35,242 nt of DNA from Temnopleurus reevesii (Eukaryota; Echinodermata; Echinoidea; Temnopleuroida; Temnopleuridae), in NCBI GenBank assembly GCA_036244855.1, contig BQKZ01000245.1:1-35242 (forward strand), given 5' to 3'. The notes beneath the pieces were generated by a model, which was not told where the DNA came from, searched no databases, and worked only from the letters and a program-made list of their open reading frames with translations. Both the position numbers and the translations under genes were made by a program. Numbering within the stretch: the stretch's first letter is position 1; every line of letters starts with the position of its first letter. Below are positions 21,390 to 32,005 of this stretch, one piece after another.

Positions 21390-22345
21390 CTTTACTTCTC
21401 ATAGACAGTCATTCACCTAACTGTCTACTAATTAATTCTTCTCACAAGAGCTTAATCCCCGAGTTCATTAATATCTATCCACTGTTCCTTTAATCCAAAT
21501 TTATCATACTTTTGTCACTCATGTTCCCCTTGTCCCTCACAGAGACAGCAGTCCATCTAACTGTCTATGCATTAATTATAATCACATAATCATCTATTAT
21601 TCCCTTATTCAAGCATGTAATGTCATAGTTGGTTGTTTTGTTCATATTCTTTTCAGCATAGTGCCACCAACGAGACTGGCTTTCCTTTAATCCCAATGTA
21701 AGACACTTGGTCAATCACTTTCATCTTTATTTCACAGAGACAGTGGTCCACGTAACTGTCTACAAATTCATTATCATCACATAATCAGCTATTATTCCCT
21801 TATTCAAGCATGTAATGTCATAGTTTGTTGTTTTGTTCATATTCTTGGCAGCATAGCCCCACCAACGAGACTGGCTTTCCTTTAATCCCAATATATCACA
21901 CTGTGTCAATCACTTTTATCTTTATTTCACAGAGACAGTGGTCCACCTAACTGTCTACAAAATGATTATCCACACAAGAGCTTAATTCCAAGTTCTTTCT
22001 GTTCTTTTGATCCAATTTTATCAGTAAGGTTTTATAGAGAGGACCTTGCCCCCCCCCCCAAAAAAAAATATTCCAAAAACTAAAGTAGAGAAATCATTAT
22101 ATGTTAATTCATTATAAGTCTTCTTCCCCGTCAAAATCAACAGGTCTTTCTTCTTGCCTCTGCCAATCACTTTTCTTTCCACTCCTTAAAAACCGAACCC
22201 CACCTAACTGTCTGCAAATTAATTCTCAACATAAGAGCTAAATCCAAAGTTCTTGTCCAATCTTCGGTGTTCCTTTAATCCTAATATATTAATCCCAATA
22301 TGCCTTGTTGGCTTTGTTCATTTTCCTGACAGCAAAGGGCCACCA
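21390..22345 (+). repeat. Diverged tandem array, about 140-260-base units
   Basis: The word CCA(C/T)(C/G)TAACTGTCTAC recurs near 21413, 21553, 21745, 21943 and 22200. Between them, in constant order, are (ACA)AGAGCTTAAT, a TTCCTTTAATCC(CA) block, a CTTATTCAAGCATGTAATGT block, CATA(G)TGCCACCAACGAGA CTGGCTTTCC, and TTTATTTCACAGAGACAGTG. The two middle units (about 21553-21744 and 21745-21942) are the most alike, at about 190-200 bases. The last is stretched by a poly-C/poly-A insertion. The function is unknown. Confidence 0.8.
22049..22068. repeat. Poly-C/poly-A run
   Basis: Eleven C followed by nine A interrupt the 21.4-22.3 kb tandem array. A similar C-run/A-run pair ends each unit of the 25.2-26.6 kb duplication. 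Confidence 0.9.
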
Positions 22346-23344
22346 AAGAGATAGGCTTCTATTGGTGTCACCCACTCCAAAGTGTTGGCCCTTTGGAGCC
22401 AGATTGGGTGTTCATCTTGACAGCTTTGTGCATTTAGTATAGGGTGTCTCATTTGTACGCTATTCATGACCATAATATGGTTTGGGTAAGTAAGGTATTT
22501 TTGATGGAAAGCCCAGCCCAAGTGCCCCTAAAAATAGAAAATTTTACCAGAACTAAACAAGTTTCATGATATAGAATATGCCAGTGGCATTTGACATGCT
22601 CAGAACAGTTCAGCAGGATCGATTTTGAGATGAGACTTTGCTCATTATTCTTCTTCTGCTTTTGATTTGATAAACATTGACTCCAATATTAACTTTATAT
22701 TAAAGAATCCTATCTAGTCTTGCAATACATAAACTGAAAGAAATACAAATTTACACAAAAATATTGTCTTTGCTTGACATTTGTATTTGTTATGCTTTAA
22801 AAAAAAGTTTAGCAATGAAGTATGGTCCTGAATTTAGAAATTCAAAATTACATTACCTACAATACTATAAATGCTGAAATTTTCTATATGGGGGTATACG
22901 TGTCCATGATTTAGCTAGGATTTTGATTTATTAGAATTCCCTTAACAACTCGCTAATGTATGGAAAGGAATTTGCTAAAGCATTTACAGTACATGATAGT
23001 GTTTTTAATCTCAATGATAAGTTTAAAAATCGTAAAAAATAAACAGAAAGTTGAATTCATAAAATTGTATAACGCATCATGAATTTTAATATTAAGAAAT
23101 AAACCTTCTCGTTTTGCCTATGGAGTAAGCCCACCCTTTGATTTTGACAAAGACATTGTGACCAAAACCCCCATTGTTGTGCAATGTTTGTAAACATTGA
23201 TTAACTTGGGACCAGGCCAAGTGTGCTGATGATGGGGCATTATCTATTCTTTGTTGATGACTGGAGGGTCATCATTAATGGCGTAACAAAAGCCCTTGTC
23301 ATTTTGTAGTCCAGTTTTGTCCTCTGTGGGTTTTATCTGTCCTC

Positions 23345-23380
23345 AATAGAGGGAGAGGGAGAGAGACATAGACACACAGA
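23345..23380. repeat. GA-rich microsatellite
   Basis: GAGGGAGAGGGAGAGAGACA followed by ATAGACACACAGA, a short purine-rich imperfect repeat. Confidence 0.7.
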
Positions 23381-23564
23381 ATATATATTTCTTATTTTTT
23401 TGTGGAAGAACACTCTCACTATATAAAGTTGAACCAATTGGACAATATAAAAAACGCTCCATTCAAGCCTTCATATTGGCTGCAGCACGGAAAAATAAAT
23501 TTCAAGTCCTGTTTTTCTGTAAAAATGTGTACAATGGGTGGCGTACCTGGTCGATATTTTACCA

Positions 23565-23685
23565 AATAGTCTTAAAGTTACGAACGACTGGTGTACGGTA
23601 ATGAGTTCAATATACATATAATTCTCTCTCATTCAGCTTAAGAACTGAAACTAGTTGTTCGTAAAGTCGTTCTTTAAGTCTTTCA
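23565..23685. repeat. Imperfect inverted repeat
   Basis: AGTCTTAAAGTTACGAACGA then CTGGTGT (about 23568-23595) is partly complementary to ACTAGTTGTTCGTAAAGTCG then TTCTTTAAGTC (about 23651-23681). The right arm has extra bases. It is probably the remnant of a small DNA transposon. No coding capacity. Confidence 0.45.
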
Positions 23686-24514
23686 CAAGTTGGTGAAACA
23701 CAGCTTCGTTTGCTGAAAAGTCATGAAGCTCCTTTCCTTTGCCTGCATTTTGTACAATTTCCCTCTCCTTAAATTTCATAGTGTCAAAATTTTGTGGACT
23801 TGAGAGCTGTGGGTTACGTCTCCCTATTGAGGAAAGATAGATTTCACAGAGAACAAAACTGGACTAGTCAATTTGAAGCTCTGTGACTCTTCTCGAAGTG
23901 CCAGGCCGATGCAAATGTGTGGTCTTCGGTGGACAGTTACTCGACACATGCACTTCAGCTGGTGCCAAAAACACCCATGCCATAGTGGGTCTAGACTAGA
24001 ATACTCAAGTCTCATTAGTACATTGTGTACCTCTTAGCTTGTGGCTCTTACTACAGGGTAGTACATGTAATGAAAAAAGTGATATGGTCGAAAGGTCTTA
24101 AAATTCTGAAATCAGGATTCTATTCAATTGAAAAAATTACCATTGCAGCAACTAGAAAAATATGAACTAAATTGTTCTGTTATCAAAGGTTGAGTAAAAA
24201 TCCCAATTTAAATAGGCCTGCATATTTATCGCCATCTTTAAATTTTTAAAGAATAGAATACTTCTTTTTTTTTCACCTGAACAGGTATGCATGTACATAC
24301 CGTACATGTATATAAAATACAAAATGTAGATTTAACTTTATTTTTATGCGAATTACAAAACTTTGATAGATATAGAGGAATGCCTAGTTTTCAAGTGCAC
24401 CTAAAGTACATGAATGATTAAGTGACTGACTGGATGTTTTATTTGTTTTAATGATTACACATAAAACAAAATGGATATTTCCAGCCTCCTTTAATAATAG
24501 ATGATGGGTAAACC

Positions 24515-24735
24515 GCTTTTACGTGAAGCAATGTTCGGTGGTGAACTGATGCTGTGACATCTTGGTCCTTGAGACTGTGTCTGTTGTATACTTTAAGGAC
24601 ACGATGCGAACAATAAAAACCTTTGTAAGGCGCGAGAATGTACTATGAGTCACCGTGGTAATAGTGATTTCCGACAAATCGATGTTCGATTGATCCCTGA
24701 CGGAAAGACCTGTTAAAGTCGATAGGACCTTTGAT
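24515..24735. promoter_or_regulatory. GC-raised non-coding block beside the ATTA cluster
   Basis: Base composition and word diversity rise (CpG-containing words such as GGCGCGAG, TCACCGTGG, AATCGATGTTCGATTGAT). A palindromic core AATCGATGTTCGATT lies near 24678, and CCTTTGATATC, a TCF/Lef-like word, near 24728. The minus frame 24519-24740 has no recognisable domain. Taken with the adjoining site cluster this is a candidate enhancer. Confidence 0.35.
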
Positions 24736-24739
24736 ATCA

Positions 24740-24930
24740 TTAATTATTCACGCTTCATTGTGGGAAAATTGACCATATCATGTCAATTATTCATCCGCTA
24801 ATACTCGGAGAGCCTACCTGCTCGGTTGTATTAATATCGCCCATTAATTATTCAACGTTAATTATTCACAAATGCCCCCCGAAATGGGGCCATGTGCTAA
24901 CGGGCCTGTAATTCTTGAATAATTGATTAA
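24740..24930. promoter_or_regulatory. Five-fold AATTATTCA cluster, POU/homeodomain-like
   Basis: AATTATTCA occurs at 24742-24750, 24785-24793, 24846-24854 and 24860-24868 on plus, and as TGAATAATT at 24916-24924. Three plus copies are extended to TTAATTATTCA. Reversed, the first reads TGAATAATTAATGA, close to the binding preference reported for POU class IV (Brn3) factors. ATTA also suits many homeodomain proteins. A GATTAAG follows at about 24924. Five exact 9-mers in 183 bases is strong clustering. Enhancer function is inferred. Confidence 0.5.
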
Positions 24931-25146
24931 GAGATCAAAAATCTATCTGGGGGCTGCGCCATTGTAAGCCCCCATCATCGTCGTCATGGCTCGAGGAGCA
25001 TTTTTGGCGGTAGAAGTCTTGTTAAAAGATAGAGGACATCTACCGCATTGTGAGGTAGATTTGGACTGGTGTTAGGGGGCATTGTGTGATTGTCTAGCTG
25101 TCTGTGGATCAAAAACGGATCAATACAGGAACAAAAGACACCCCTT

Positions 25147-25162
25147 GGATTAGGATTAATCC
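25147..25162. promoter_or_regulatory. Triple K50 homeodomain motif
   Basis: GGATTA (25147-25152), GGATTA (25153-25158) and the overlapping reverse TAATCC (25157-25162) form one compact site, GGATTAGGATTAATCC. This fits cooperative or dimeric binding by Otx/Goosecoid/Pitx-type proteins. Confidence 0.4.
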
Positions 25163-25212
25163 AGCTATGAAGTGACCAGACCCCTTTCATATTAATTCAT
25201 TTAAAGGGAACT

Positions 25213-26580
25213 NAGGGGGGTAGGCGCTGTACAGTGATAGTGACCAAGGCTTCATCTGACCAGATTTACCGTTACGGTTGTTTCCATGGGGCTGCCAAAA
25301 CCAAGCGAACAAATCTTGGCACCGTACCTTAACATCGGTCTACCCCACCCCCCACCTCTTTTTGATGCGGCCTTGTCAAGTAACGCATGAATGGAGCTGT
25401 CTTGCTTGACTCTAAAAGTGGAGCTGTCCTCACAAGGTTACACATCAAGCCCCTCCCCCCAAAAAAAAGACATTTGAATTAAAAAAAATATATTGGACGA
25501 TCAGGATTTTAAAAATTATCTTGACATTAAAAAGATCCTTTGAAACATACATACTATTTGAAAACATGGCGAAGAAGATAGAGGCAGCCCTATGAATTTA
25601 TGTATTCTACATACCTCTATGATTTTTCTGTGAAGTACATGTAGTGTTTGAATGTAAAGTTTAAAAAAAGTGATACATGAAAAATAAATGTAAGTCTATT
25701 ATGTTAGGCTTAGTTGAGGTGGACAATCAAACTATTTATTATTTTATTATATTTTTGTATTATTATGATGATTTTTAAAAAAAGTATTTTGTATATTTAT
25801 TTATCTACCTATTTTATTATTTATTTTTTTTTTTTTGGGGGGGGGGGAGACGCTGTACAGGGATAGTGACCATAACACCAAGGCTTTGCCTCACCAGATT
25901 ACCGTTTCCATGGGGGCTGCCCAAACCAAGCGAACAAATCTTGGCACCGTACCTTCACATCGGTCTACCCCAACCCCCACCTCTTTTTGATGTGTCCTTG
26001 TCAAGCAACGCATGAATGCCAACGTATTGCTAGACTCTAAAAGTGGAGCTGTCCTCACAAGGTTACACATCAAGCCCCTCCCCCCAAAAAGAGACTTTTG
26101 AATTTCTGTAAAAATAAAGTATCTTGGACGATCAGGATTTTAAAAAATTACATTATTTTTAATTTGGGTCATTATTTTAGGCTTAGTTGGAGGTGGAAAA
26201 CCAAGCTATTTATTTTATTCTCTTTTTACATGATTATGATGATTTTTGAAATGTATTTTGTTTATGTATTTAACTACCTATTTTATTATTCTCATTATTT
26301 TCTTTATTAATTTTTTTTATTTTTTATTTTTTTTTTTGGGGGGGGAGGTGCTGTACAGAAAAAATGACCAAAACTCCCAACGTCTAACCAGATTACCGTT
26401 ATGGTCGTTTCCATGGGGGCCGTCCAAACCAAGCGAACAAATCTTGGCACCGTACCTTAACATCGGTCTACCCCAACCCCCTACCTCTTTTTGATGCGGC
26501 CTTGTCAAGCAACGCATGAATGGCTCGTCTTGCTAGACTCTAAAAGTGGAGCTGTCCTCACAAGGTTACACATCAAGCCC
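25213..26580 (+). repeat. Three-unit tandem duplication, about 490-630 bases
   Basis: Each unit opens with a G-run then GCTGTACAG (near 25214, 25847 and 26336). It continues through CCAAGCGAACAAATCTTGGC, ACCGTACCTT and CATCGGTCTACCCC, then CTCTTTTTGATG, GTCAAG(C/T)AACGCATGAATG, and TCTAAAAGTGGAGCTGTCCT CACAAGG. It closes with CCCCTCCCCCCAAAAA. Spacer sequence (TTGGACGATCAGGATTTTAA; GGCTTAGTTG; TACCTATTTTATTATT) is shared between units one and two, so the whole unit was duplicated. Unit one has extra sequence at about 25530-25710, and unit three is cut off at 26580. Minus frames 25891-26073 and 26317-26517 both read MRCLTR(T/P)HQKEVG but diverge and are not supported as genes. Confidence 0.85.
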
Positions 26581-26714
26581 ATTGTCTTAGATCTTTTGTC
26601 TTGAGTCTTTAGCGTGGCGGGTTCTTCATATTTTAAGGTAATGCGGTCAACGGGTGAGGTATTTGATTATGGAAGGGAAAATACCTGGCTGTAGTATGTC
26701 CTGGACACTCATTC

Positions 26715-27015
26715 ATTCATGAATCGTGGGGGGGGAGGCTTTTAGAGCTCAACCCCCCAGGTATGGATTTCAGGGGGGGGGGGAATTGTGCTCTGCCAAA
26801 TTTTAGTTAAACAGGGGGCAAAAACTCTTGAAGGGAGTGGTAAATTTTGTCTGATGACCACTTGTTTTGGGTATTTTTTTGGCTATTTAGGGGAGCAAAA
26901 TTTTGGCTCATGACCTTTTTTTTCCTTGTTCGCTGTTTAGGGTGTAGTGAGAGGCTGGAATGTGATGTGCTTTATCGCTAGTCAGCTCCTCGGGGAGGGT
27001 GGGGGGGAGGTTTGG
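26715..27015. repeat. G-run-rich segment
   Basis: Several G runs of 5-10 bases (near 26730, 26777, 26813 and 27000) and a matching CCCCCC at about 26752 occur in an otherwise AT-rich region. Local stems between G and C runs are possible. No known repeat is recognised. Confidence 0.5.
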
Positions 27016-27739
27016 GCAAAATTTCAAATTCTGGTTGCTCCCCATGACAATGGTATAGTAGACCTACATACCATTTATATAATCAGAGTCCATTTTCCAA
27101 GTTTAATCAAATGCTTTATTGACAGTTTAATCATATTTGAAAAAAATCATACAATTTATAAACTCTTGGTTGCCATGCGTGAATTATTCTAAAAACCCAT
27201 TTCACCTAAAACTATCATCTTTATCATATAAGCTACAGGGTTGCCCATTGAGGAATCTCTTTAAAAAAAAGCAAATATTGGTTATTATTTCCTTCTCAAA
27301 TTTATACAAAGCAGTTTTTCTTAATTTGTTTATGTCTGACAAATTTGAAGTATAGTTCTCTGTTTAAATGAGTGCAAATGTCATTGACAAGAATTTGAGT
27401 TTTAATGAGGAATGATTATGGCGACAGAGTTCTGAATATTTCAACATACGAAAAGAGGGTCCTAGTAATCCACACTCATATCAAATCCCCAACAACATAG
27501 TTTCTCCAAGTTAATAGATCTAATAAATCAAGCCGTAATAATGAAATGATACATCACAGAGTTCGAAGTAATCCCTGCCATCATCGAAACGCGAAAATCC
27601 TCCAAATGATACAAAAAAGAGAAGTCATACGCAACCCCAATCAGTATTCGGGTGTTTATCTGCGATGTCAAGCTTGATGTATGGGACCTATAGACACCTC
27701 AACACGCAGCATGAAATTAATCTACATGTAAATCCCTGT

Positions 27740-27985
27740 GCCATGTTTTTGTGCATTCTGCTACTGTTTTGCACATGACCGGGTATCTCGTTCGGGGCGA
27801 TGCGGAGAACCCAATCCGGCTGTAAATCACGGGAGCCGAGCGAGATCCAATGAATTACGCACTTCACCGGGGCTTTCGTGTCGTGGGAAGAATTCGTGAA
27901 GAGATCCCGAGATTTGTTTGTGGAACGATACAAGGAAGTTATGAAAATGTCAAAATTACAATGGACATGCATGTGCCCTAACAAT
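27740..27985. promoter_or_regulatory. CpG-bearing GC island
   Basis: The block has many CpGs (ACCGGGTATCTCGTTCGGGG, CGATGCGGAG, CACGGGAGCCGAGCGAGATC, TTCACCGGGG, TTTCGTGTCGTGGG) in a genome context that is CpG-poor. The minus frame 27688-27984 spans it but has no domain I recognise. It is a candidate conserved regulatory element. Confidence 0.3.
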
Positions 27986-29163
27986 CTGATGCGCTGACTC
28001 TAAACAGTATGGAGTATATTCATTAGCTATATACATAATGATTTCTTTAGGGCCTGCAAAACCCCTTTTTTGATTTTGTTGTAATTAAGCCTTATTGATT
28101 AGACTAACATTTTAAGCAGATAACAAAACGTGTTTCATGATTAGAAATTAAGATGTATGGTTTCAAAAAATAAGAAGTAATGAACATACACTGTCAGTAG
28201 ATGGCTCTTGTGACAATCTATCCCCTTGTCACACAATTGTGCAGCTCAAGTCTCTCATTCCAGACACACAATCATTAGATTACAATGTCCACCATGACTC
28301 GTCAACGAGTATACAGAAAAGAGGAAAGGAAAAGGTCTTTAGAAGAAGTTCCTAAATGCAGAGTACCTGGTCAGGCCATTTATGCTTAGCAAACTAATTA
28401 ATTTGAAACTTATTCCCTGATCAGTAATGAATTGACAAGTAAAATTGTTTCACTTTGAATTATGTGATTAAGCAAAAAATATTGTTTGGATGCCCTCAAC
28501 CGATCGACCATTTTGAAATTAATGGCCCGACCTGAATCTTTTCTTTTGCTTTTCACTCAAATTAAAAAAAAGAATCAAGGTAAAGTTATATATGAAGACG
28601 TGCGTAATATTACTTTAAAGGTAATTTTTAGTAAATCTTTTAAAAACAACATGTGAAAAAACCTTTGATAAGTCATTTTCAGACATCTTAGAGTGAGCTT
28701 TTTACTCCATTCTGACTTCAATTTTCTTCACAAAGTCCGCTATCAAAGAAGAAATAATATAGAAAAGAAACCTTTCCAACCGACTGATGCAATTAAAAAA
28801 AATGTCATTCTTGGCCATCCAAACATTTTTTTTTTACCTTATTAATGAGTGCTATGGACATGGCCATGGTTTTTTCAGAGCATGAAGCTCCTATGTGGTG
28901 TGGCCTGTCATTCCTTGTTATGAAACAATTAAGGCCAGAACGATGATGTGCAATTTTTTGAAGCTGGCAGAACTTGTCACATGGAATCATACGTTTTGAA
29001 ATAATACCTGACAATAGGGTCTAAATAAAGCATGGTAAAAAGGAAAATGATACAAATTGATATTTTGCATTCATCAAATGATAGGGAATATGAACAATTT
29101 TGAGTCCTTTATCTTTAGCTGCATGTTGACAAAAAAAACCACAGAACTATTATTAAATATGTT

Positions 29164-29204
29164 TTTGCAAATTATTGTTATTTGCAAATTATTGTTATTT
29201 GCAA
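29164..29204. repeat. 17-base tandem repeat, 2.4 copies
   Basis: TTTGCAAATTATTGTTA is repeated perfectly twice, followed by TTTGCAA. TTTGCAAAT/ATTTGCAA resembles the octamer (POU) core, so the repeat contains three such words. Confidence 0.85.
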
Positions 29205-29599
29205 GTGAATAAGTTCATGAAAATAGAAGTAAGAATTCTTGGTTGCAATTCATTGGTATAAAAGCCCTGGACAACGGGTATGGTCCAGTGACAGACACAT
29301 ATTTTGTGCCAGATTTTTTGTGGGTGAAAATTGTCTTTAATTATTTTTATGCTTTGTTTTTTTTGTTTCAGTTATGAGATATCATGGTATTATTTAAACT
29401 GTTGACACGTGCATTCAAGAGTTACATTTTTTTAAAAATCTTGCTCAAAGCTGGCAGATATTTTGAGAATTGAATTTTTCAAAAACGGGCTGATTGGTAT
29501 GGGATAGAACACAATCCAAATGTGTCTAACACTCAAGGTGTTTGATGATATGTATCTAGATACATCACCCCTGCTTTCATGCTGGTGTGAAAACGCTTG

Positions 29600-30020
29600 A
29601 ATCAACGAGAGGAAAGACGATCGCTGCTCAAAATTCAGTCTCTACGCCTCGCAAGGCTGATAAATTAGAACCGTAATTCAAGATGGCAGCAATCACAACT
29701 TTGGGCTGCTTCGGCGTTTGGTAGAGTCAGACAGTAGCCATGAATAAGTGATGAATGGGAGCGCGGGTGCAGCGCCGGCCGGACATGTGTTAAACATGCG
29801 CGGGAATCAGCGAATACGAGGGGGCAGCGATGCCGCCGTTGGATGGGGAGCAGCGGCGCGGGGCGCCCATTCTTCAAGATCGTAATGGCATCGCAGTGTG
29901 AATTTATGAACAATGTCTCCGATTTCACCAGCAGAAGTATTACAACGCTCCCGGGAGACACATAAAGAGGTCCTGATTTCGCTGAGCGCGACCTTTGACA
30001 TTTTGTGTGTTTTAAAGAGG
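29600..30020. promoter_or_regulatory. Strong CpG-rich island
   Basis: This is the most GC-rich stretch of the window: GAGCGCGGGTGCAGCGCCGG, CATGCGCGGG, GGGGCAGCGATGCCGCCG, GCAGCGGCGCGGGGCGCCC, TCGCTGAGCGCGACC. CAAGATGGC near 29680 is a YY1-type word. Frames open on both strands (29665-30033, 29807-30001 minus; 29913-30119 plus) are explained by low stop density and show no domain. An internal promoter, an enhancer, or a first exon of an unrecognised transcript are all possible. Confidence 0.35.
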
Positions 30021-30917
30021 ATGGTACTGTCAAATCTTACACTCTTGGATAGGATTAATTACCCATCAGAGACATACAAGCATATCTCATGTCGCGGATT
30101 CATGGGTGATACAATGTAGATCAACATGAAAGCCAAACCCTTAGCTGTGAATTTATATGAATAATTATTCTCCGGTTTTCAGCACATAGAGATAGTCTAG
30201 TGTGTTGCCTCGTTTATTTGAACCCTCAATCAGATCCCAACTAAAATTCTGAGGCAAGATATTAATCCATATTTGTCTCTCATCACCCTTGTGCTATCAA
30301 GATGTACTAAGTACACATATACCTCTTACAGCAGTATAAGTTGTGCTCTCTATTATTAGTTACTTATTTTTTTAATACCCTAATTGTTTTCTTCCTTCAA
30401 TAAAAAGTATTTTTCAAAGAGTTCCCCAAATCATTGCAAATATAACAAACATAATGATATTAAAGAATATTAAAATATATTTTGCACAAATCTTTTGCTA
30501 GGCAAGTATTGTTTAATTTTACTTTAAGACCCTTTTGCTGTGATGGAAAGATATGTCATGCATGGTCAATTACGAAAGGCTGAAATTGAGTTGACACTTG
30601 CAGAAATGCAATTATGAGGTGCTTCACCAGAGGTAACTGTATTTGAATGATCATTGTGCATTCAGATATCATATAGTGGCTTCATATACTGTAAGCATTA
30701 TGTTTATTTTAGTCAAACTGCTATTGCAAAACAAGCTATTGCTTGAACAGTATTTTCCTACTCTGAATTGTATTGTTTTCTGTACGTGACTTATATAGTT
30801 ATTTTCAACATGTTATAATTTTGTTAATTTCAAAATATTTTTCCCCTAATTGCTGCAATATACCAATTGATGTAGTGTAATTGATAAGAATCAGAATGAT
30901 AGTTTATCAATTAATTA

Positions 30918-31040
30918 ATGAATAATAATAATGATAATTAACAGCTTTTATATAGCATTTATCAATTCTTGAGAATTTCCTAAGCACTCTACAATTGCAG
31001 CATTATTATTCAAGGAATCATAATAATGATGGAACATGCC
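30918..31040. repeat. Dispersed repeat tail with (AAT)n, second copy
   Basis: AATAATAATAATGATAATTA, then ACAGCTTTTATATAGCATTT, then AAGCACTCTACAATTGCAGC has the same order (trinucleotide run, TTTATATAG, an AGCGCT-like pair) as the 20565-20720 repeat. It is more diverged. Confidence 0.55.
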
Positions 31041-31283
31041 TATTGAAAGGAATAATAAGTAAGTCCGAAAATATCTAAGTGACTAAAATCAATGAATAAA
31101 AGATTAAAAAAGAATAGATTAACAAACAAATAAATGAGTATAATAATAATTTAAGTACAGTATGAATTACCGGGTATATACATGAATTTCAAAAATCCCA
31201 GTAGGCTAGAGAAAATGGGGGGATATTTCAAAGACTGAATGATTAACAGAGATACATGAATTACTTTGAATCTTGTACATGTG

Positions 31284-31459
31284 CAGAGATGCCAACCATT
31301 TTTTAAATGCAAGAGGTGTATTTTCATGTAAATTCAATGCTTTCATTGCAAGTAACTGGTCGAGAGTATGGTTATTATTGCCATTCTTTATTTCACAGGC
31401 ACATATTTTGTTTACACGGTTTTTATCTTACACGTATTCCGGAATGGTTGGCATCTCTA
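31284..31459. mobile_element. MITE family 2, copy B
   Basis: The ends CAGAGATGCCAACCATT and AATGGTTGGCATCTCT are near-perfect inverted repeats about 176 bases apart. The flanks ACATGT on both sides could be a target-site duplication, consistent with a hAT-type element. The plus frames 31273-31581 and 31307-31495 run through the element and are not genes. Confidence 0.8.
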
Positions 31460-31684
31460 CATGTAACTATGCACTCTTTCCCAAATTCTGGTTAGATTTA
31501 CTATTTTTATCAGTCATATGGTACATTATTTCAAGTGTCTTTCATATCAGTGGGTATCATTTTCATATGGTTTCAAGCTAACACAAGATGGGAATATGTT
31601 TTCTTGATTAGTACATTATTTTGGCTTGTTGATTCCAAGTCTACATTTACCTATCAGATTAAACTTGGTGTCACAATAATATTT

Positions 31685-32005
31685 TCATAACATATGGCCG
31701 AGCAGTCATCGATGCACGATGCGCAGTATCATTTGCCAGATTTTCCATTCTATTACGCCACAGTCTTCACCAAATCTCTTCTTCTTAAACACCCCTGTTT
31801 CCATCATGCCATCCGGCCGTCCGATCGACAGCCCCTGCATCGTCGGCTGGGGGTGGGCAAATTCCCCGTGGCCAAAGTGTCGGCACGCATCACGCTCGCC
31901 GTGCGCACCGTGACGTGTGAGAGCTCATCATGGGCCGTGTAATCGCGTGGAAGGTGTGGGGGCGCCTCACCAAACTCCGGGGCTCGCGAGCTTCAAATGG
32001 ACGTG
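31685..32005. promoter_or_regulatory. CpG-rich island
   Basis: Dense CpGs occur (CCATCCGGCCGTCCGATCGA, GCATCGTCGGC, GTGTCGGCACGCATCACGCT, CGCCGTGCGCACCGTGACGT, CGGGGCTCGCGAGC). TGACGT is a CREB/ATF half-site. Two overlapping plus frames (31694-31942, 31719-31913) are open but mutually exclusive and lack a domain. Codon-like periodicity cannot be judged by eye. A regulatory block is favoured over an exon. Confidence 0.35.

Noticed and set aside
23480..23600. AFILAAARKN reading as an ankyrin-like helix
   Set aside because: No splice sites in the right phase, no LHWAAKHG or second helix, and the region overlaps an inverted repeat.
25891..26517. Similar minus-strand frames MRCLTR(T/P)HQKEVG in two units
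   Set aside because: The similarity follows from the tandem duplication. The frames diverge after a few residues and the first unit does not keep the frame.
29665..30033. 122-codon minus frame in the CpG-rich island
   Set aside because: Low stop density in GC-rich DNA explains it. The Ser/His/Leu-rich translation has no domain, and overlapping frames are open on both strands.
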